Source of the DNA: Acorus gramineus
Taxonomy: Eukaryota; Streptophyta; Magnoliopsida; Acorales; Acoraceae
Reading direction: 5' to 3'
DNA: 64,000 bases
Assembly (NCBI GenBank): GCA_030737835.1
Contig: JAUJYN010000077.1
Coordinates: 195,698-259,697, forward strand
The position numbers and the translations under genes were made by a program. The notes under the pieces are model-generated. The model saw nothing but the letters and a program-made list of their open reading frames with translations. It was not told the DNA's origin and ran no database searches. Within the stretch, counting starts at the first letter, position 1. Every line of letters begins with the position of its first letter. Below, piece by piece: positions 1 through 11,540 of the stretch.

Positions 1-1
1 A

Positions 2-2196
2 ATTCCAAATGTTTCTGGAAACTTGGTCAACCTTGAAGTCCTTGATCTTAGTTACAACAATTTTAGTGGTCAAATTCCTAGTGCCTTTGAATACTTGATC
101 TCACTCGAGGTCCTCCAGCTTAGTGGAAATGGACTTGATGGTTTGATATTCCCAACAGCCATAGGAAATCTCTGCAGATTGCATACGTTGGATCTCTCAT
201 CCAACCGTTTTGGGGGAGAGTTTGTGGCAGTGTTAGGGGGTTCTTTTGGCTGCATTTGGGATGGTCTAAGAACTCTTGATTTGAGAAATAACATGATTTC
301 CGGTTCTATCCCAGCATCCATTGGAAGGTTGTCGTTCTTGTCAAAATTATATTTAAGCGGCAATCAATTGAATGGTACAGTTCCTAATATCATTGGACAA
401 CTATCTGATCTAAAAGTTCTAGATATTGCTGACAACTCATTGCAAGGGATCATCTCTGAACATCACTTCACCAATCTGATGAAACTAGAAGAACTGGATA
501 TGTCTTCAAATTCATTGGTTTTGAATGTTACTCCTGGCTGGGTTCCTCCATTTCATCTTAAAGTAATTGGGTTGGGATCTTGCCATTTGGGTGGTTATTT
601 CCCGAAATGGCTACATACACAGAGCAAATTTATTGCACTAAACTTATCCAATACAAGAATTTCAGATACCATACCTGATTGGTTATGGAACTTGTCTTCC
701 CAAGCTATTCTACTAGATCTCTCACAAAATGAGATCAGAGGAATGCTACCCATGTCCTTTTCATCCACTAACATTGTAGATATCAACCTGAGTTACAACA
801 GGTTTGAAGGTTCATTACCTCGACTCCCTTCCCATCCTTGGTCTCTTGATTTGGCGAGTAATTCATTTACAGGTCCCATTGCTTTTGGCAATAATAAAGT
901 AACATTAAACCATCTGATTTTATCAAACAATAAAATAAACGGAAGCATCCCCTCATCTATATGCAAACTTGAGGAATTGATGATTCTCGATATCTCTAAC
1001 AATCAGCTATCAGGAGAGCTCCCCACTTGTCGGAAAAATTTTACTAACTTGATGGTTGTTAATTTAGCAAACAATAACCTCTCTGGAGAGATCCCGACCA
1101 TGATGTGTCATTATCCTAATTATCCTGGTCTTGAAGCATTACGCTTAAGCAATAATAGTTTTTCTGGAGAAATACCTTCTTCTATGAAGAATTGCACCAG
1201 TTTGGTTATGGTTGATCTCGGGCAAAATAAGTTACATGGAAATATTCCAACTTGGATGGGAGAGAGCCTATCAAGTATGGTATTTCTTCGGCTTCGATCA
1301 AATTTCTTTGGCGGGACGATTCCTCCTCAAATCTGTGAGCTTTCTTCACTTCAGGTCTTGGACCTTGCAGACAATAATCTTATAGGACATCTACCAGAGT
1401 GTATTGGCAATTTCAGCAAAATGATCGTCAATCCAAATGCAAGCCAACAGGCACTATATATCATGGAATTTGGGGTACGTGCAGGAGACATTGGTCGTTA
1501 TATGTTTCCAAACTACAAATATAGCTTGCCATTGGTCAGGGATGGGGAGGAACGTGAATACACCAACATCCTCCCACAGGTGACGAACATCGACTTATCC
1601 GACAACTCCCTTGTTGGGGAGATCCCAGAGGGTCTACTCAATCTTCTCGGATTGCAATGCCTAAACTTGTCTGGAAATTATTTGACGGGGAATATCCCGT
1701 TGAAGATTGGTGTTATGCAATCAATGTTGACACTTGATCTATCAAGAAACGAGCTCTCTGGGCAGATTCCGCCAAGCCTCTCCAATCTCAGCTTTTTGAA
1801 TCACTTGAATTTATCATTCAACAACTTGTCAGGGAGAATTCCAACGGGCAGCCAACTCCAGACTCTCAATGATACATCTGTTTATATGGGCAACTCCTAT
1901 CTGTGTGGACCTCCAATCTCTCAAGAATGCCCAGGTGACGGGACATCACAGAGCCCATCATTTACTAGTAAAGAAAATGAAGATGAAGGTGGGACATCCA
2001 AGAAATGTTATGGCTTTACCTCGGCATTGTTTCGGGGTTCATCTTGGGATGTTGGATGGTCTGGGGAGTTCTGTTTTTCAAAAGAAGCTGGAGGATCGCT
2101 TATTTTCTTGTTGTGGACGACCTGTATGATAAAGTTTATGTAACTTCTGTACTCGGCATCCGAAGATGGAAGGAAATGAAAGGAAGGAGAACTTGA
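2..2196 (+). pseudogene. LRR receptor-like protein copy 1, 5' cut by window, 3' frameshift
   Basis: Extracellular leucine-rich-repeat receptor-like protein without a kinase domain, of the EIX/Cf class of plant surface immune or developmental receptors (family knowledge). The frame is open from the first base, so the signal peptide and N-terminal repeats lie upstream of the window. About 20 plant-type LRRs (NLSxNxLSGxIP pattern) are followed by an island-like stretch near 1430-1570, more LRRs, and an acidic juxtamembrane segment. A run of GGG near 1990, where the second copy has GGGG, shifts the frame; translation then ends at 2143 with about 50 unrelated residues. The transmembrane segment and basic tail survive in the next frame (2005-2196). 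Relative to copy 2 it also lacks one LRR (81 bp, in frame) near 260. Could be a pseudogene, a secreted receptor ectodomain, or an assembly error in a homopolymer. Confidence 0.85.
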
Positions 2197-3569
2197 ATAA
2201 GAGCTGATGGGTTATTGTAATAATAAATATTATATGTGATTGAGTACCTATTGTGTGCAATGCTGAAAAATAAAATGTATTTTATGGTTAATTTACAGTT
2301 TGGTATGTAAACTGGAGAGTCCTCTGGTTTGATATGTAAGAGTGATGTATAACTTGTTCATCTCTCTGGACATGGAAATAAAAAGTGGTGATTTTTAACT
2401 ATGAAAGAGGTAGCGATCGGCCCCTCACACTGAGTCATTGATGTACAACTAACAACTGAACCATTTATGAGTGAGAGAGGAAGAGGGAGAGTGGGCTCTG
2501 AGATGAAGAAACAGCAAATAAAAGAGGAAAAAAGAGAAACAGAGAGTAGAGAAAAAAGGAGAGAGAGAGAGAGAGAATACACTTGTAAAACCATAACATT
2601 TCTTGGATGTCTGATCCTGTGTCTCTTATGTAAATATATACTTGGAGGTTCTGCCCTTTTGTTAGTTAGTTAATATAAGCCCACTCTATGGGCCTTTCTC
2701 CTGTCAAAAAGAAAAAAGAAAATGTTATTTCTATGTTACATGCAGCATTTATTTGCAGTCTCCCGTGTCACACGTCTCATTTATACGTTTGGAGAGAGAA
2801 ATCTCAGTGCAATCCATTTTTCATGTCTCATTTTTAATATATATGATATTTTAAGTCTTAAAAAGTAGTAGTATTTTTTTTGTAATAAAATAAAATATAT
2901 ACTTAAAAAAATTGCATAATTTTATTCATAAGGAAATGAAAAAAAAATCATAGTAGATTTATAATTTCATTAATGTGAAAGTATTATGTTAACAAACTGT
3001 GTGTAACAATGCTTATTTTGCTCATTTGAAAAGCACGTAATATTTATAGTAAATGTTAAAACTTGGTTTACAACCTAGCATGTAATCCACGCACATTTTC
3101 AATTTTTTAAAAATATCATACATCATTTAATAAGGTTTATAATTTTATAAATAATGAAGTGTATACTCTGATGAATTGTGTAAATTCATTGATAGAAATG
3201 CTAAAAAGAGCCTAATGAGAGGTATGTGGGGACTGCTGGTCGGGTACGACGCTCAATTTTTTTTCTATGAGTGGCCTAAATAATTCAAGTATGTATTACA
3301 TTTTAATCAATATACATGACTGATTACATGAAATGTATTTATTTAAAAAATAAAAAAAATGAGGGGGTTGCATGTGAGGTTACACGTTGGACTGTCCCTA
3401 ACATCATGTTAAATTTAACTTTGGTAAACACACACTGTATAAAGATCAAGTTAATGGGCTACCACCACAACATTGGTAAACACAGGCTGTATTTAACTTT
3501 TAATTAAATTGAAGCTCTGAACAATGATAAATACAATAAAAACAAACTTGAAATCGATACAACTAAATT
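2197..3569. other. 3' flank of receptor copy 1 (duplicated)
   Basis: No gene seen. AATAAA-like polyadenylation signals lie just after the receptor stop (about 2222-2275). A GA microsatellite sits at 2560-2575. From about 2720 to 3530 it is AT-rich with a palindromic repeat-like stretch (about 2990-3210). The whole flank recurs at 14563-16980, where a 1 kb foldback element has been inserted. Confidence 0.7.
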
Positions 3570-3910
3570 GGCCCCGTTTGGTTGCGCGATTCGGCGCGTT
3601 TTTACTTTTTGAAAAGTTGAAAAGTTAAAAGCGTGCAGTCAAATGAGACAGCTTTTTGCAGAATCGGAAGCTGGATTCCTTTTAATTTTTCTCTCGAAAT
3701 CTGTGTTTTAAAAAGCTCAGAAACAACGCTTTTTTATCGGAATCGATTTTTTGAATTGAAAAGCAACTTTCTCTGCCAAACATTAAACTCTTTTCAAATA
3801 TTGATTCCTGATTTTAAAAAAACATCTTAAAAAAGTCAACGTCTAAAATTATCTTAAAAAGCAACTTTATTTCAAAAACTACTTTTCAATCTGTGTTTCC
3901 AAACGGACCC
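3570..3910 (+). mobile_element. MITE-like element, family also at 60.1 kb
   Basis: The ends are inverted (GGCCCCGTTTGG at left, CCAAACGGACCC at right). The interior is nearly the reverse complement of 60109-60380, so the two are dispersed copies of one small non-coding family. No coding capacity. Confidence 0.65.
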
Positions 3911-4072
3911 TAAGTATTTGCATAAAATCATGTTACCATTGAAATGTAATATTTTCAATGCGATGACACACCTAACAACAAGACCATGTAGGTAGAAGCC
4001 GGGTCTCAATGGTCTGTCAGTGGTCACCTTTTTGTTGCCAAAATTGCAAGAGGCCTAACAAGTTATAGACCA

Positions 4073-4693
4073 AGAGCATCTCAAAGGCCTCCTTACATCA
4101 TTTTTTTCATCATACAGTGAGTCAAATCTCTTAAAACTCAATTCCAATGGTTTCCTTACACCCCTCCCTCACTACATTTTTCCTTAACACACTTCTCATG
4201 GATGGGGATTGGGGAGCCACATTCATTCCCTACATCAAAAAAAGAATATATTACCTCATTTCCCTTCTTTCATTTCTTTTTTTTTTATATGGGCATAATA
4301 AGTATTTCTCTACATAATTTTTTTGTTCATTATTAATAATTAATTTTTATTCATTATAAATAATTTTTATTTATTTTTCATGTTTTTTGAAATTTTTAAT
4401 TTACTTTTAATTAATTTTTACTCATTATTAATAATTTTTATTTAAATAATCTATATTCCAAGTCAATATTTGATGAATTTTAGAATATGTTTTTATTCAT
4501 TTGATATTTGGACATCTTGTAATTTATAGATATGACTTGAAATATTTGATCATTTTGAATGAGAATAGGATAAAAAATAAAGAGGTTTTTTGAATAACAA
4601 AAAAAAATTGACAATGACTCCCTACATGTCTTAGAGAGGCAATCTCTCCTCATAATATATGGAAAAGAAAAAAGAGGTTTTTGAAAATGCTCT
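4073..4693. mobile_element. MITE-like element with AGAGCATCT termini
   Basis: Begins AGAGCATCTC and ends AAAATGCTCT, imperfect inverted ends, with an AT-rich non-coding interior rich in ATTAATAATT. The paralogous copy at 17184-17792 lies in the duplicated segment. The preceding stretch 3911-4072 holds nothing recognisable. Confidence 0.5.
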
Positions 4694-5067
4694 AAGAAAC
4701 TCCACTGTAGAGGAATCACTGACCAAAACAATTTATGATGGGAATAAATACCGGATCCTTGGAGGCTGTAACTTGAATTGCCAAACTGGATGTACAAAAT
4801 GCCTATGATGAACACCAGCAAATATTTCTGATTTATAAACTAATAACCCACCCCAAGTATCCATTATCAGTTCAAGCAAAACAAAGCCACAAATCCCCTT
4901 CTCTTACATTATCAAGCAACAAGACACAGTTTATCAAGTGTCACCACTACATATAATGGAGAAACAAAAGACCATCAACCAAAAAAAAGAAAAAAGAAGC
5001 ACCATCATGGCATCATCTCTGGTGCTTCATCCTACAAAATGGTGTAATACAACAATTGCCAATGTTT

Positions 5068-5272
5068 TTAGTCATATATGAAATCTGAATACATGCAGCA
5101 TCACACAAGAAGGGGACGTTGGCATACGTTCCTGTGAGGGAACATCGGATGCATTGAAGCACTGTGAAGAGGAATGTCTTTGGAAGCTTTGGGAACCATG
5201 ACAGATCCAGGTCCTGGCCTACGGGCATTGTTCCTAGGCAAAGCAGGAATCATGTGGGTTAGGCTGCCATGG
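5068..5272 (-). pseudogene. TIC20 fragment P1, internally deleted
   Basis: Matches both ends of exon 2 of the intact TIC20 gene at 18603-19258. The C-terminal end (FTVLQCIRCSLTGTYANVPF and an AYIQI-like ending) is joined directly to the N-terminal KASKD region. About 400 bp coding the core membrane helices are missing, so it cannot make a translocon subunit. The region 4740-5067 is a copy of the TIC20 3' flank, also found at 17830-18160 and 18300-18600. Fragment P2 at 18163-18299 has the same deletion. Confidence 0.85.
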
Positions 5273-5589
5273 AGTCGATGCAAACAAGGGTTAACACACA
5301 AAATATATCACCGTCTCCAAGCTCTTAATTAAATTAAATGCTACCATAAGTACAAAATATACACCAATCACGCGCAAATTACTTCGAATATCCCATGTGA
5401 GTTGTAAAAAAAAAAATTGAACAAGGCATGATGCTGCAGATTCTAATTTGTATATAACTTCATCATGAATAGTCTTGTACATCATTTTTAATCCAAAGGT
5501 TCATTTATATATGTTTGATTCCCTCTTTTGAGTTACAACTCAACCAAATTTATACTTTCCCTGACCCTACTACGAAGAGCTTGAGTCCA

Positions 5590-6335
5590 GGTCCCTCCTT
5601 TTTTTTCATCACATTAATAAAACATCTCCCATCAAAACTGCTTGGATCAGCGGATCTAGGTCCTCTTCATACTCTCTTATGAAGCATGACTGATCTAGGT
5701 CCTCGCATAAATTAAAAAATGGTTAAAGAGATTTACGTCCCTACAAATATGGATAATCTTGTATAAGTCTTTGTTAAAGTTGGGGCAAGTCCTTATAAAC
5801 TCATAAAAACCCAATTATCATTTCTGAGTTAAATTTTCATTCAAAATTGATAGAATATTCTCATAATATTTCATCATCATGTAATTGTGTAGACATTACA
5901 ATCCCTATAAACAATAATAAAAATAAATTAATCCCTACAAAAGATCAATTTGTCCATATAGAACTTTTATATTTCTTCATTCTCAGAAAGGCATTGTCTG
6001 GAGAAGTAAAAAAATTGGGAACAATTTAATCATTTCATGGTATAGGGTTAGGGTTAATTAGATTAAACTCCGCTGACAACATGAATGTATATGGATTTTT
6101 GTGAGTTTTCAAATATGGGATTACCCATATGTTTACAAGGATATAAATGTTTTTAATTAACCCATCAAAAAAACCAAACATATATCTTCTGAAATAATAT
6201 GCTTAATTAAAAATTTTGTTTTAACTTTTTTATATGCTTTATACATAATTATATATTTCAAAGGAGTTCACATCTATATAAATAAAAAAATAGGATGGAG
6301 TCCGTTTACCTGGAGGATTGACATTGACCCTGACA
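5590..6335. repeat. Tandem duplication, unit 1
   Basis: About 750 bp that recurs as 6478-7310. Both units contain, in the same order, a TTTTCATCACATTAAYAAAAC motif, GGTCCTCGCATAAAT, a foldback element, and a right end reading GGATGGAGTCCGTTTACCTG. Copies have diverged by substitutions and small indels. No coding sequence. Confidence 0.75.
5721..6163. mobile_element. Foldback element (MULE-like MITE), copy 1
   Basis: Starts GGTTAAAGAGATTTACGTCC and ends with the inverted form (GATATAAATG ... TTAACCC). The interior has repeated phrases such as ACATTACAATCCCTATAAACA. Same family as 6618-7122 and the larger 15132-16165. Non-coding. Confidence 0.6.
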
Positions 6336-6347
6336 GACATAATATTT

Positions 6348-6373
6348 CATCGTCAGCGTTTACACTGACGATG
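6348..6373. repeat. Perfect 9-bp hairpin
   Basis: CATCGTCAG, an 8-nt loop, then CTGACGATG. It lies between the two tandem units. No function is evident. Confidence 0.6.
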
Positions 6374-6477
6374 GTGAACAAAAATATTAGGAGACCCAAA
6401 GGAATCAAGACCCCAGTATTAGATTCTGCAAAAACCCAATACTGAAACAAAGTTTAGAGAAAAAGAGAAGGCCTTGT

Positions 6478-7310
6478 ATTATTTTCATCACATTAACAAA
6501 ACCTCTCCCATCAAACTGCGTGGACCAGCGGATCAGTATTAGAATTCACAACAAAATCCTCGATCCGACTTTCTTCTGAAGCATGATTGATTTAGGTCCT
6601 CGCATAAATAAAAAAAAGGTTAAAGACATTTATGTCCCTCCAAGCATGGATAATTCTGTATAAGTATCTATTAAAGTTGTGGCAGATATACAAGTCCATG
6701 TAAACTCACAAAAACAAAAACCCCATTATCATCTCTAGGTTTAATTTTTTCATCCAAAATTGATGGAATATTCCGAGAATACTTCATCACCATGTAATCG
6801 TGTAATTGTATAAACATTACAGTCCTTATAAACAATCATAAAAATAAATTAGTCCATGCAAAAGATCAAATTGCCCATGTAAAACTTTTATATATTTCTA
6901 CATTCTCAAAGATACATGATTTGGAGAGGTAAAAAAATTGAGAACGATTTAGTTATTTCATAGTATAGGATTAGGGTTAACTAGGATGGTTGGGTTAGAA
7001 TTAATGTCTGCTGACAACATGAATGTATATAGATTTTTGTGAGTTTTCAAATACTTGTACATTTGCTCAAACTTTGACAAAGACTTATATAGGATTATCA
7101 AGGATATAAATGTTTTTAACCCATAAAAAAACCAAACATATATCTTCTGCAATAATGTGCTTAATTAAAAAAAAATTAACTTTTTTTTAAAAAAAATGTG
7201 TTTTATACAAAATTATATTTTTCAAAGGAGTTTACAACTATAGCAAAAAAAATAAAAAAAATAGGATGGAGTCCGTTTACCTGGAGGATTGACATTGACC
7301 CTGACAGGCT
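6478..7310. repeat. Tandem duplication, unit 2
   Basis: Second copy of the 5590-6335 unit, slightly longer, containing foldback element copy 2 at 6618-7122 (GGTTAAAGACATTTATGTCC ... ATAAATGTTTTTAACCC). Confidence 0.75.
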
Positions 7311-7930
7311 AGATCAAGTGGCTTTAGTGACAACAAACAGTCCCCCAGTGAGACATATGGATCGGAATCAAAGGAAATTACATCGAACCATCAAAAGGAA
7401 TGTTAGCTAAATCCAAAAGTCACGGTGGACTAAGAATTTAAAGTCTTTAGGAAACATTAGCTCAATCCAAATTAAAAGTCATTGTGGAATAATTAAAAAA
7501 TTCTCTGAGTCTTTTGAAACAGTAGCACATACATCTCTTTCAATGGCCAAGCAAAAAGTTGGAGTTGTCTGATGACTTTGATCCGTCCAAAACCATTAGA
7601 CGCGTTCAATGTGAATTGTGGAGTACCTTACGCGGCATTCAAGGATGTGAATTTGATCCCCTGTTATATATAAACATGCTCATGTTTTGGATTTGAAATT
7701 TGGAACAATGCCTCTTAAATTCTAAAATTTTGAATAAGGTCATTCAAAATAGAATTTCAAAATGATTTGGAAGAGTTATTCAGGTAAAGTGTTACTTAAA
7801 AACATTAAAAAAAAAAACAAGGTTGTTAGAGTTGTTGGCGAGTGTGTTTAGGTCATATCACCGTCTAAAATGATTGACTGACCGGTCTTTTGGAGAAAAA
7901 CGTGTCAGAGAAATCAAATTCCTTGACGTG
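7260..7930. repeat. Duplicated receptor upstream flank, copy a
   Basis: Non-coding sequence with scattered but ordered matches to 9790-10330: AGTCTTTTGA, CTCTTTCAATG, CAAGCAAAAAGTTG, GGATGTGAATTTG, GAATTTGGAACAAT-like phrases. It appears to be upstream flank of a receptor copy carried along in the duplication. Confidence 0.6.
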
Positions 7931-7959
7931 TTATCACTTGCAATTTATTATTTATAAGA

Positions 7960-8215
7960 TAATGTTATGTACAATCATTTTCCAACTCTGGTTTCAGATT
8001 ATAAGTGTATTGAAATTTTTAAAAATAATATACATCATCTAATAAAAAACATGTTTTTATAAATAAAAAAATGAAACATATATTCTAATAAATTGCATGG
8101 CTACATTTATAAAAATTATAAAAAAATTTCATAAAAACATATATCTCATTAATGTAAACATATACTTCGAAAACTTTTTATCGATGCATACAGGACTGAA
8201 AAATGAATTGGGTGT
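7960..8215. repeat. AT-rich dispersed repeat (MITE-like)
   Basis: Typical member of a small AT-rich family in this window: a TTATGTACAATC-like start, ATACATCATCTAATAA in the middle, ATATCTCATTAATGTAAA, and an end reading GGGTGTAATAGCACCC. Related stretches occur near 2990, 16440, 22850, 26530, 27340, 30460, 38176, 40300 and 54896. Confidence 0.45.
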
Positions 8216-9160
8216 AATAGCACCCTTATTTGTGTCACCCAATCACAATACCAACGTATTTGGTACGTTGCAGTGAGGAAAACGATTCAGCCTCCAAATA
8301 TGGAAAAAAAAAATTTAAAAAAAAGGGATAACTTCTTCTATGTAATTTTAATTTTAAAAAAAATTGTACCATTGGATAGATACGATCGATACAATTCAAA
8401 TGGGTCTGATATTGAATATGTTTAACCTATGTTTAAAAAAATATTTAATAATATTTTTTATTTTTTAACGTTAATATTAAATTTTATTCTATTAATTATT
8501 ATTTTCACTTATGTACTAAAATATCATTTATTTTAATCAAAACTGATAACAGAACAAAAAAAAGTACATGAAAAATTAAATAAAACACAACACAAAATAA
8601 ATAGCATCTAAATTCATCTCGAAATAGATGAACCGCCGCATTAGTAATCTTGTAATCCTTCTTCGTATGGATCGGAGTTTGGATACAGATTATTTAACCG
8701 GGTACAAGTATAGGGTTTTTGGATACAAATATAATTAATTTTAGAATAACTAATAAGTTTCTTGATATTTCTCAATTTTGTGTACTACATCTAAAAATAA
8801 GAGGGATATTATAAATTGAAGTTTTATAAAAAAAAAAATAATATATAAAAATAAAATAGAGATGAAAATAGAAATTATGGTTGGAGTTGATAAATGAATA
8901 GCGAGACTCTAAAGTTTTTTTTATTGTTTTTTGACCCTTCATTTCAGAGATCTCCATTTTACAACTTATTCACAATTTATTGCTAGTCAAAAAAACAACA
9001 AAAATTTACTTATTACTTTTTTCAACCAGAATAACTAAAAATCAACCAAATACAAAGTTGTTTATTCTTTATCCATATTGAAATAATTATATATTCCATA
9101 ATATCTTAAGATGATATCCAAAAAAAACATTGGTCCATTAGAATTTCACGTTGATTAACT
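8216..9160. other. AT-rich intergenic DNA
   Basis: No gene, inverted-repeat element or recognisable relic seen. Only short poly-A/T tracts. Confidence 0.6.
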
Positions 9161-9164
9161 TGTG

Positions 9165-9265
9165 GGAATTCCAATTAATTTCAATCTTCCATAAGAAAAC
9201 ACAAGCACGTCTCTCTTTCATAACATGGTGATTTGGACTTAAATCAACCACTTGCCTGCCTCATT
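9165..9265 (+). promoter_or_regulatory. Orphan copy of the receptor promoter/leader
   Basis: Closely resembles 11338-11445, the sequence just upstream of receptor copy 2. Shared words include TTTGGACTTAAATCAACCAC and TTAATGACTTTT/TTGATGACTTTT. The similarity stops where the coding sequence should follow, leaving a promoter-proximal remnant without a gene. Confidence 0.6.
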
Positions 9266-9397
9266 TAATGACTTTTTTATTTAAAAAGCATAAAAAATGT
9301 GCTTTATTTAAGCTACCTTATTCAAAATCTTATTTTTTAAACGTGTTTTCAAATCTTATTTAAGAATTCACATCAGAATTGTTGCATGACTGATCCG

Positions 9398-9475
9398 TTT
9401 CCTAACCTGCTACAAGAGCAGGATGCATGTGGGTGAGGGTGCCATGCACATGAAAGGTGGAGGGTTGCCAACCCT
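9398..9475 (-). pseudogene. TIC20 exon 2 5'-end scrap
   Basis: Resembles the first ~100 bp of TIC20 exon 2 (19160-19258): CATGTGGGTGAGG, GTGCCATG and GAAAGGTGGAGGGTTGC occur in the same order, with an internal gap. Too short and diverged to code anything. Confidence 0.6.
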
Positions 9476-9479
9476 AATG

Positions 9480-9786
9480 CTCCCATTTGGATATAAACAT
9501 AAGTTATTCTAATATATTCTAATATGGATAAAGAATAAGACATTTTTAATTTAATCGTATTTTGTTGTTTGATTAATCATAGATAAATTATGGATAAAAA
9601 TGTGAAAAAATAATTATAAAAGATTAAAAAATGATTTAGCTCTTGATTAAAAAACTAATTACTTAGATTAAAAAACAATTATGATATGTTTATACCACAT
9701 CATCTTTGCAAACAAACATGATTTTGTGCTTATTCATCCCTAAAGTACTATATTTTCCACATATTTCACTAATCAAACAGGAGCTA
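9480..9786. mobile_element. Tourist/PIF-like MITE
   Basis: Inverted ends GCTCCCATTTG and CAAACAGGAGC, with TAA-like bases at both flanks, fitting a PIF/Harbinger-derived MITE. AT-rich interior, no coding. Confidence 0.5.
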
Positions 9787-9789
9787 AAG

Positions 9790-10330
9790 AGTTTGCTAAC
9801 AGGAAGGAGTCTATTAACTGGAGGTCTAACACTGACAATGAAAGATCACATCAAGTCGTTGGCTTTCAGTGAGAAATATCAGCGGAATCAAAGAATATCG
9901 CATCAAAGAAAAGTTGGCTCTGTCCAAATTCATGGTGGAAGTCTTTTGAGACAATATCACTTCTCTTTCAATGACCAAGCAAAAAAGTTGAATTGTCTTA
10001 TGACATTGATCTTTCCAAAGTGCATTTGTCACTTCTAAAGGCCTCCCCATCTCTTACAGGGATGTTACCAGGCTTGCTATGCATGGGCATTCCCAGGATG
10101 TGAATTTGGATCCCCAATAACAAAGCTCAATGTTTTGAATTTGAATTTGGAACAATAACTCTGGAAAGCCAAAATTTATAATAGAGTCAATCAGATTAGA
10201 ATTTCAGGCAGTTGTTAAAAAAAAGGTTGTTATTAGAGTTGTTAAAAGTGTGTTTTTGTTAAATCACAGTAAGATTGGCTGACACTGACAAGTCTTTTGG
10301 AGAAAGCGTGACAGAGATACATCGAATGCT
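9790..10330. repeat. Duplicated receptor upstream flank, copy b
   Basis: Partner of 7260-7930 (see there). Non-coding; the apparent open frame at 9706-10038 is not conserved in the partner copy. Confidence 0.6.
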
Positions 10331-10610
10331 TTTACGTATTATTGGGTGCCAACGGAGTTGATGCGTTGCTGTGAAAACGAATGCCCGTCCTTTTTGAAGC
10401 ATTGAAGATTCTGCGTTCTTGGCCAATATGTGATGCATTGTTTCCTCGCTCTAACTTAACCCTGTAGGGGAATAGGTGGGGTAAAAAAGTAAAATAGCGT
10501 TGAATAAACCCAAAGTTTGTTTGTTTAAAATGTATAAATTAGTATAGTTATGTTAGAATATATGGGAATAAATTGATATTACAGATCCTCTAAAATTGTG
10601 TAATTTCCTT

Positions 10611-11290
10611 AGTAAAGATAATTCATGTTTATTAAGGAATATATTCCTTGGCGAAGTAGTCAATTTTTTTCAAAGACCAATCACTAAGGAAATATTTCCT
10701 TAGTAAAAAAAAAATAGCTTTAAACTTCTTTCAAGGAAAACTTTCTTTAAAAAAAGTTATTTTCATAATAAAAAACTACAAAATAGAAAATTTACTTTTT
10801 CAATGAAATACATTCACTTGGAAAAAAAAATACAAACATTAAAAAAAATTATTTTTTTTCCAAATCAACCCTCATTTATTAAGGAAATTATTCATTGGTA
10901 AAGATAATTCACGTTTACTAAGGAAAATATTTCTTGGCAAAGGAGCCAATTTTTTTTCCACGGCTTTCATTTTCTTAGTAAAAAAATAGCTTTAGACTTT
11001 TTCCAATGAAACTTTCCTTAGAAAAAGTTATTTTCATAATAAAAAACTAAAAAAATAAAAAAAATTACTTTTTTCAATGAAATACATTCATTGGAAAAAA
11101 AAATACAAACATTAGAAAAAATACAATTTTTTTTCTAAATCAACCCACTTTTACCAAGGAAATTATTCATTAATAAAGATAATTCACATTAACTAAGGAA
11201 AATATTCCTGGGCGAATGAAAGGCTTTCACTAACGAAATATTTCCTTGACAAAAATAAAAAGTGCACTATTTGTTGGTAAAAAAATTCAG
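10611..11290. repeat. ~290 bp tandem repeat upstream of receptor copy 2
   Basis: The phrase AAAGATAATTCAYRTTTACTAAGG starts units at about 10614, 10901 and 11175 (two full units and a partial third). Each unit also has AAGGAAATATTTCCTTAGTAA-like palindromes and TTTTCATAATAAAAAACTA. It ends about 50 bp before the promoter-like stretch of the receptor gene. Confidence 0.7.
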
Positions 11291-11540
11291 AGTTTTGTGT
11301 TCCCCTTTACCGATGAAATAAACATTTTCTTGTTAAATTCCGATTGACTCGGTCTTCCAAAACAAAACACAACCCCGTGTCTTTTTTCGAAACATAATGG
11401 TTTGGACTTAAATCAACCACTTGTATGCCACATTTGATGACTTTTATGCACTACCAACTTTCATACTTCTACACAATATGATGGTGACAAACCATTATAT
11501 ATACTCGCAGTATATGGGGTTGTGGATTGACATGGTTATC

